Shown in pieces: positions 56,560 through 64,000 of a DNA stretch of 64,000 nucleotides (position 1 is its first letter; each line of letters starts with the position of its first letter). A program made the position numbers and the translations under genes. Source of the DNA: Bimuria novae-zelandiae CBS 107.79 (Eukaryota > Ascomycota > Dothideomycetes > Pleosporales > Didymosphaeriaceae); contig ML976671.1 in the NCBI GenBank assembly GCA_010015655.1, positions 622,533 to 686,532 of the forward strand, read 5' to 3'. The notes beneath the pieces are model-generated. The model ran no database searches, was not told the origin of the DNA, and saw only the letters and a list, made by a program, of their open reading frames with translations.

Positions 56560-59500
56560 TGTTATGGGACGCTCTCGCTTGGTCCGATCTAGGTTAGGGC
56601 GGTAAGGTAATAAGGTGCCTTATAGATTATTTAATAATATAAATTAATACGACACTTAGCGCAAGGCTAGATAATTTAATCTTATAATAAATAAGATAAC
56701 TATTAGTTTATATAAGGGAACGTACTCGCATAAAAGATATATAAGTTGACTATAAGGAGCGTATAAAGGAAACCCGTCCTGTATATATATTCTCCTTGTT
56801 CTATAGAATCCTACGGTATCCCATATCCTAGTTCCATGGGATCTTATAGGATATCTTGGGACGTTACGTGATCGTGGTCACGTGGTCCTATAATGTCCTA
56901 TAGTCTTGGCGTCTGAGACAGCCTGGGACATTACGTAATCCCTTAGATAGGGCCTAAGTGCTATTATAAGGTCCGTCGTCCTATCTTTAATCTCTAGACT
57001 ATAATATTATACTCCTCCTTCCTTTACATGTCCTTATGCAGTAGCTAATATTCTCTTAAAATACTTTTTATTATTATTCTATTAGAGACTAAATAAACTT
57101 AGTTAGTTAAACTACTATAGTGTCCTATAAGTACTGCGCGAAGAAGGGATTAGCCTATACGCTATTCTTTCTTAAGGCGTAGTATAGTAATTACTATAAA
57201 AATAGCATTGTAAAGTGTAAGCTACTAGAACTTATAGTTTTAAACTTTTTTTTAAATTAATTCTAAGATAGATAGGCTTAAGCGTCTAAAGGAAGCAGTA
57301 ATAATTAAGGAAAAAATAGCTATAATAGCTCTTTAAGCTACTTATGCTAAAAGAAAAAGATTATTAAAATAAAAGCGTTTCCTTTAGGAGCGTAAGAAGA
57401 AGCTTTTTACTAACTTAATAAAATTTATTAAGGAGATTAAGCGCCTTAAGGGGCTAAAAGAGTTAGGCTAGAATATTATATAACTAGGGGGGGGCCTTAT
57501 GCCTAGTACTATTACTTTAAATTAGGCTACTTTTCCCCCGCCCTTTAACTCTAATAATCCTAAACCTTTGGCCTTAGCTTCTTTAGATATTCCTAGTAGA
57601 ACTTCTTTAAGGCCTTTCTGTAGTTAGTAAGGTTCCTTACTAGTTTCTATATATTATAGTTTTCTAGCTATCCTTCCTACTTCACTATGTACTTATATTA
57701 ACGTCTAAATTTCTATAAATCCTTAATTACTTTAATCTCGTACTCCTTATCTTCGAGTTTTAAGTGTAACTTTAACTCGGCGTCTAGTAGTGCTAGTTCT
57801 AATAATAACTTATAGAAAACTAGGTGTATACGTATATCTATAAGTAATTGTAGTTTAAAATTAACTAGGCCTCTAACTTCTTAAATTTTAAATAGTCCCT
57901 TTTAAAGGTTATTTAGTTTTTTGCTTAGCTATATTATCTTAAATTTTTTTTTATAAAACGAGAACCCTATCCCCCTCCTTAAAGGTTAGTCCCTTAATCT
58001 TTTTTTTAATTTACTTATTTTACTATTTACTTATTACGTTGCGCGATATTTTTATGTAATACCTTATATAGGTCTTACATAAGTTTTACCTTATTAGCCA
58101 CGTCCTTTATAATGCTTTTAATGTTTAATAAATTCTGGTAAGTTATTAGCTTACATCTGTAATTAGCGTAGTATAGCAAGTACTTTATAGTCGCCGATCT
58201 CGTGCTATTGTATGCTAGTTAAACTATTAGTAATAGCTTAACCTAGTTATCCTAAAGCTTATTTATATATATTTAGAGATATTATTTTAACGTCTAATTT
58301 ATTTGCTTAGTTTAGCTATCTATTTTAGGGTAGAAGCTCGTCGTAAGCTTATATTTAATCCCTAATTTAACTATAAACGTGGTCTAATACGATAATGTAA
58401 ATATCTTAGCCCTATCTATAATAAACTTATTAGGTTGTCCGACCTGCGATATTAGCTCTTATTCTACTATATAGGCTAATTATTTTACTAATATAGCTTC
58501 TTTAATTAGCACGAACCTTAACTCCTTAGTTAGTTAATAGACTATAAAATAAAGTTATAAAATTCTTTATTCCCCAGTGCTAATGATGCTAGTAACTTTA
58601 TAATAAAGTTTATAGTTACGCTTAACTATAGTCTTAAGGATGGCTATAATAGTTATAAAAGGCTATAGGACTTATATCTTTTAGGCTTATTCTTATAATA
58701 GGCTAAATAGTTGCCTAGTACCTTCTGTACTGCCTGGCGTAGCCTTAGGATAGCATATTCGTTCGCGATCCTACGCGTTGTTTTAATAATCCCTAGGTGT
58801 CCTTAGTCCTTATCTTTATATAGTTTTTTAATTAGTAGCGGAGCGGCCTGCTTGCGAATCTATATTTTATTTTAATAGTCTTATACTATTAATTTTATAG
58901 CCTTATAAAAATTATGTGCTTGTTAATCTTTGTCTTTAAGTTAGCTATAATCTTAAAAGTCCTTTATAGGTAGTCTATAATAAGCGAAGTCTATACGTTA
59001 TACTTCTAGTATTAGCGCGAGTTACGTTTTATTATAACATAACGTTTTATTATTATCCTTAGCGAGGGCTGCATCGTGGTTAAAGTTACTTTTTTCCTTT
59101 ATAAGGTCTAATTATCTGCTAAGAACAACTACTACTCTATTAGCTATTTTTACTAGATAGGTAATATAGAAGTTATATTCCACTAATTATTCTAATTATT
59201 TAGCTTATTTATAGTTTAGCTTCTTTATTATTATAAAGCGCGTAAAGTTTAGATAGTTTAAAAACACTTTTACTTAGTGCTCTACTCCCTTAAGCTACGC
59301 TTCTTATTATCTAAAGTAATTAATAATTACTGGGAGTTCTTTATTATAGATCTTATAGTTAAGCTCTACTCTTAAGAGCTTTCTAGAATAATAGAATACT
59401 AGTCTCTATTTTTTATTATTATATTCTTATAGGAGTACGGCTCCTAGCGCGTAGTCTAATACGTTAGTGTATATGCAATATCGCCGCTTTAGATTATATA

Positions 59501-62500
59501 TCTATAGTAGTGGCGCCGTTAGGAATAATCACTTTAGTCTTTTAAAGGCCTTTTCTTTTATTTTCTACAGTAGTCGCTACTTGCTAGTTTTCGTAAGTTC
59601 TATTAATAGAGTAGTTATCTTAGAGTAGTTCCTAATAAATTTGCGATAAAAGTTGGTAAAGCCTAAGAAAGACTAAATATCTTTTACTAATTCTAGTAGT
59701 AGCTATTCTTTTATTATCGCAATTTTCTTTAGGTCTATCTTAACACCTTCTTAGGACATAATAAATCCTAAGAATTTTATTTTAGTAACATGAAATTTGC
59801 ACTTTTTAGAGTATAGGAGTAATTTATATTTCTATAGTTTTTTAAATACTTTTTAAACGTGTTTCTTATATTTGTCTAAGGAACTACTTAAATATATTAA
59901 TCCGTTATTTAGGTATGCTATTATAAATATATCTAAGTATTTATATAGGACTTAGTTTATAAGTTCTTAAAATGTTCCTAGGGCGTTCGTTAAACCCATT
60001 AGCATAACTATATACTTAAAAAGTCTATATTAAGTATAAAAGGTAGTGTTCTATTTATATCCCTTTACTATTTATATCCTGTAGAATTTATCTTAGATAT
60101 TAAATTTTATAAACTACCTAGCTCCTTAGAGTTAATTTATAAGCTCTAAAATTAGGGGTAATAAATATTAGTTCTTAACTATTAGGGCGTTTAACTATTT
60201 ACAATTTATATAGAGTCGAAGCTAACTAACTTTCTTAGGTATAAAGAGTATAGGGAATGCCGCAGGGCTCTAGCTAGGCCTCTATTTCTTTAAGTAGAGA
60301 TTCTTCTCTAATAGCTCTTTTAACTCCTATTCCTAGTCCTGTGTAAGGGGCTATAGGCGCTTTAGCTATAGCTTAGCTTCTTTTACTAGTAGTATCTCGT
60401 AATCCTACTCTTAGTATTTAGGTAGGATAGTCTTATTATGTTTCTTAAATAAGTCTATAAATTCCTTATATTCTTCTAGTAGACTAGGGCTTTTATTATC
60501 TATCTAGACTAATTATACCTATATACAGCGCACCTAATCTAGGAGTCGCTTAGTAGTCCTTTTTATTTAACAAAATAATACTTTTTATATTATAAATATT
60601 TAGTTCTCCTTTTTTACTAAAGGTTCCTCGAGTGTTTTCTTTTGCTTAGGCTTGTCTTATGCCACTTTTAGCATGTTTTAGGGTAGGATTATTCTCTTAC
60701 GCTAATCTATCTCTAAATTACACTACTTTAGCTATTTGTATCTAATAATAGCTTTAATGTCTCCTATCTCTATAATAGTAAAAACATGCTAGCTTCTTAG
60801 GCCTTTTATATTAACTTATACTAGCGCCGTCTTAAGGCGTAGCTAACTATTACTATATCTTTATAATTAGATCCTATCCGCGAGTCCTATTTATAGTAGT
60901 ATTTTTTATTATAATATAGTATATTATATTTCTTAATTACTTACGGGGCGATTAAACACGCGTCTGCCCCTAGGTTAATAAGTGCTATAATATAATACCT
61001 GTGTACTATAATATCCTTAATTAGGCGTTTCTTAACTTAGTAAGTATCTACTTAATAAGCTATAATAATTATACTGTTACAAGTATAGCTTGTTACCTAG
61101 TAATAATCTAGTTTTTTAAGTCCTTAGACTTACTTTAAGCTTCTTATAAGGCCTTTACCTTTTAGATTTAATCCTTAACTTAGGCTAGCTTTAAAATCTC
61201 CTTAATCTTATACTATTTATATCGCTAGTAATACGTGTTAAGTACTTTATAGATTTGTCTAGACTTATATACAGAATCTATTTTATGTTAAATATAGTAG
61301 GGTGTTAGGCACTCCTTTTAAGATTATAGATAGTATCTAGAACAATCTCTTACGAAGGCTACTTCTTCCTGTAGACTTAAGTGTGCCAGACACTAGGGGT
61401 TATATTAGTCTTATCTAATTAACATGTAATCTACGTCTCTTTCTAGCTAGGTATTTTCTATTATCGTGTTAAGATTGCGGGGATCTAAACCTTAAGGAAA
61501 CTATTCTATCTTAAACTTTTATTACTTATATAACTTATATGTATTATTAAAACATTAGTGCTAATTATTCTACTTATAGTATTTAGACTAGTACGTAAGG
61601 AAGTGTTTGTAGTAGTTATTAAGCACGTTATACTAACTCTTTTTTAGTTAGTAATAGTCTAATTATTCTAGAATATAAGTAGCTTTAACTTAAGTTTTAA
61701 AGTACTATTAGCATCCCTTACGTATGCATTACTACTATTTAGTACGTCTATATTATTCTAGTATTATAATCTGGCGTAGGTAATGCCTTAGGGGGCCTCA
61801 TAGCTTTTTGGGAAGCTAGTAGGTGTTCCACACATGTGGTCCTTAAATAACTACCTTTATCTTACACTAAGATAAGTGGTGTAGTATACTAATACACATA
61901 TAGCAGCCGTCGTCCGCTAGTCGTTAAAAGATTTAGTACTTATAAAAGGTTTTTTTTTCTTTTTTCTATTCTACTAGTCCTAGAATTTCTTATATAAGAT
62001 TTACTTCGTTGGTCTCTGCTAGCGTAAGGATAGTTATAGCTACTTATAAAAAGTTAATTATATTAACCTTAGTCTCTTAGCCTTTACAGTCCTCAGCAAA
62101 GTAGCCTTATTTACTGTATTAAAGATAAGCTTTATTCTTAAACCTCTATTCTTGCTCTTTCTATAAAATGCTACTTTTACTCTAGTAGTCCTTTTTTAGC
62201 TTATATAGCTGCTTTCCTTTGCCATTTTTCTTTTTGTACTATTAGGCTTTATTAGTTATAATAACGCCTCTGTCCTTATCTCTTATTATTGGTCGGGTGC
62301 CAATTTTCTTTCTAGAGAGTAATTAGGTGCCATGCTATTTTTCCAGCTTTTATTTATATAGGTAATTATCTACTTTAATAGGATTATTTATAAGCTCTTT
62401 TAGAATATCTACTTTTTCTTGGTAGACTATTTTATTTTTAACTGTCTCCTTTAGCCTATTATAGTAGGCGATTATAAGTGAGACTTCTCCTTATTTATTA

Positions 62501-63169
62501 AGTTCTGCTATAATCTATTTAAACTTTAAAGTGTAAAGTACTGCTAATTTTTCTTAGCGTAGATGTTAGTGGCATATTTTAGCCTAATATTCTTTATTAA
62601 TTATACTAAATATCTCTTTTATAGCTTTATAAAAGGCCTTTTAGTCTTTAAAGGCGTCCTTAGTAGCGTCTAACTTATAACTCTTAAGCTTGCTATGCTT
62701 AAGGAAGTTATTAATTATTAGCTTAGCCTATATAGCTACCTTATCCTGTATATTTATATTAGTAACTAGGATCTTATTTTATTCCGTCTTAAACCTTCCT
62801 AAATTATAATAGATAAATAGTTCTATTTATATTAAGAACGTTCCTAGGTATCCTTTACTAGTATAAGGTTTAGGCTTAAGAACCTTTAGTTAGTGCTTTA
62901 CATCCTCTTAGGTACTTATTTTCTCGCTTATCTAGTTAATAATTTCCTAAAGCTAGGCTATCTAAGCCGCTTATTTAATAACTAGCTCTCTTAGAGTCTT
63001 TTCTCTATGCGTCTGGATCGCTAGGGCTAAGGTTGTTAAGCTAGGTCCTGCTATTATACTATAAGGTAGTTAAAGTGTTATAGGGCGCTCTTGCTTAGTC
63101 TAATCTATGTTAAGGTAGTAAGGTAATAAGGTGCCTTATAAATTATTTAATAATACAAGTTAATGCGAC
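56560..63169 (-). mobile_element. Gypsy LTR retrotransposon relic, minus strand
   Basis: Related terminal repeats start with TGTTATGGGACGCTC at 56560 and TGTTATAGGGCGCTC at 63076, and both run through GGTAATAAGGTGCCTTATA. On the minus strand degraded frames show the aspartic protease word ALINLGADACLIAP near 60980 and the RT/RNase H junction word FLGFTNFYRKFIRN near 59660. Protease upstream of RT gives the minus orientation, and the order fits Ty3/Gypsy. All frames are interrupted by stops. The right-hand LTR is itself cut at 63169 by another element, so LTR length and target duplication cannot be measured. Confidence 0.8.
63076..63169 (-). repeat. Gypsy right LTR fragment, truncated
   Basis: The 94 bp align with 56560-56655 of the left LTR with mostly transition differences. 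Similarity ends at GCGAC, where TGTTACGATC of a new element starts. Confidence 0.75.
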
Positions 63170-64000
63170 TGTTACGATCACGAACCCCACAGGAATAAGG
63201 AGACTAGACAATTACGCTAAGGAAGTAATTATTAGCGAAATAACTAGGTCGCGGGAACACACGAAGACGCGGGACAGCTTAGATTAGTAGTTACGTAATA
63301 TAGTCCCGTATAAGCGAGAAGTCTAAGGGACTACGAAAGTCCTAGGGACCATAAAAGTCCTAGAGACTACAATAGCTTAGCAGGACTATAATAATAATGT
63401 AGATAATAGTAAGGACTAGAATAAGTAGTATATAGTTTAATAATTTCTCTATACTTCTCCTACTCCTCGTAATTAACTTAATATACTATAAGTATATCTT
63501 TTATAACAGATTAGTAAATCTCCTAGTTAGTTATTCTATAGTTTGTTATAGAATTAGATTATTCTAAAAACACACCCCGTAGCTACCTTTAGCTTTTAAC
63601 TACTAAATATCCGCAAGGCACTTCTTCCTTAACCTATCCTCCCTTAATCTAAACTAGGCTTAGGTACGTAGAATCCTTGTAACACTTTAACTACCTAAAG
63701 GTTCAAAATAACGAAAATAGCTATAATAGCCATAATAGTAAAGGTCTTAATAAGAAGTACAGCTTCTAGACTAACCATAAACACTATAATAGTGTTAGCT
63801 AACTAGGCTAATAAAATATAGTAGCTTAAAGAGTAGCTAGCTAAACTAGCAAATTACGTTTTAGCTACTATAACTATAAGAAGAATATCCTTTAAGGTTC
63901 CTAAGATCTATAAAGGTAAAAGAGAAGGACTTAAGGCATTTCTTATAAATATAGAACTATACTACTAATATAACAAGGATATCTTTAAAATAAAATAAGT
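63170..64000 (+). mobile_element. Third LTR element, plus strand, runs off the window
   Basis: It begins TGTTACGATCACGAACCCC directly inside the Gypsy LTR. The first 400 bases or so are LTR-like and less AT-rich. From about 63885 a plus frame reads KIYKGKREGLKAFLINIELYY, resembling the start of a Gypsy Gag (capsid) region. A partial element; no second LTR is in the window. Confidence 0.6.

Larger units (their letters stand above)
52380..64000. other. AT-rich, CpA-depleted (RIP-like) block
   Basis: The whole block has strongly raised A+T and no open frame of 60 codons or more, against dozens in any balanced 10 kb of this window. CpA and TpG are scarce while TpA is very common (for example 54961-55020 holds no CpA). 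This is the expected result of RIP, a fungal process that changes C to T mainly at CpA in repeats. The block is built of nested retroelements listed separately. Confidence 0.85.

Noticed and set aside
57480..57500. Run of G within the Gypsy relic
   Set aside because: Only eight to nine G. Probably a chance or polypurine remnant, with no further structure.
1..64000. CRISPR array, rRNA genes, biosynthetic core enzymes (PKS/NRPS)
   Set aside because: None seen. Eukaryotic introns and gene families exclude a prokaryotic reading, and the single hydrolase, permease and dehydrogenase are not arranged as a cluster.

Overview
The window comes from a filamentous ascomycete, most likely a Dothideomycete and possibly Pleosporales. 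The genes are interrupted by 47-133 nt GT..AG introns. The recognisable proteins are typical of Pezizomycotina: three-SH3 Sla1, CFEM membrane proteins, an Mnn10-type mannosyltransferase and an arg-13 type carrier. The window has two compartments, as in genomes shaped by repeat-induced point mutation (RIP): a gene-bearing part of balanced composition (1 to about 52.1 kb) and an AT-rich block without open frames (about 52.3-64 kb) made of retroelement relics. The lineage is inferred from gene content and not proved.

Layout of the gene-bearing part. 1-9 kb: a CYSTM-like cysteine-rich peptide, SLA1 (four exons, endocytic actin patch adaptor) and a Tc1/mariner element with matching terminal repeats and one stop in its transposase. 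9-17 kb: an MFS permease facing a frameshifted short-chain dehydrogenase, a long stretch without a recognisable gene, then a 730-residue protein with ten PxPxET repeats. 20-26 kb: a tail-anchored coiled-coil protein, a 107-bp foldback element, CGR1 (ribosome biogenesis) divergent from a mitochondrial ornithine-type carrier, and a PXMP4-like peroxisomal membrane protein. 27-34.5 kb is a damaged stretch: a CFEM gene split by a Fot1/pogo element, its tandem paralogue with two nonsense codons, and an F-box type gene with four nonsense codons. 34.7-51.3 kb: an alpha/beta hydrolase, a tail-anchored Ser-rich protein, an MNN10 homologue divergent from a large single-pass membrane protein, and a phosphate-type MFS transporter.

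The boundary near 52.1 kb is marked by a (CAGG)7 microsatellite and a run of 40 C. Beyond it lie a minus-strand Copia fragment, a 446-bp hAT-like foldback element with an 8-bp target duplication, telomere-like degenerate repeats, and a chain of LTR elements. A Copia remnant has its 3' LTR broken by a minus-strand Gypsy element, whose right LTR is in turn broken by a third element running off the window. CpA and TpG are strikingly scarce there, and almost all arm-to-arm differences in the inverted repeats are transitions, both consistent with RIP.

The most noteworthy signal is the apparent spread of C-to-T type damage into the 27-34.5 kb gene region. All six nonsense codons in the two pseudogenes there are TAA or TAG, and the Fot1 transposase has nine in-frame stops without a single indel. 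The CFEM gene can be read through exactly once the transposon and one TA are removed. I saw no tRNA, rRNA or CRISPR array and no convincing biosynthetic cluster.
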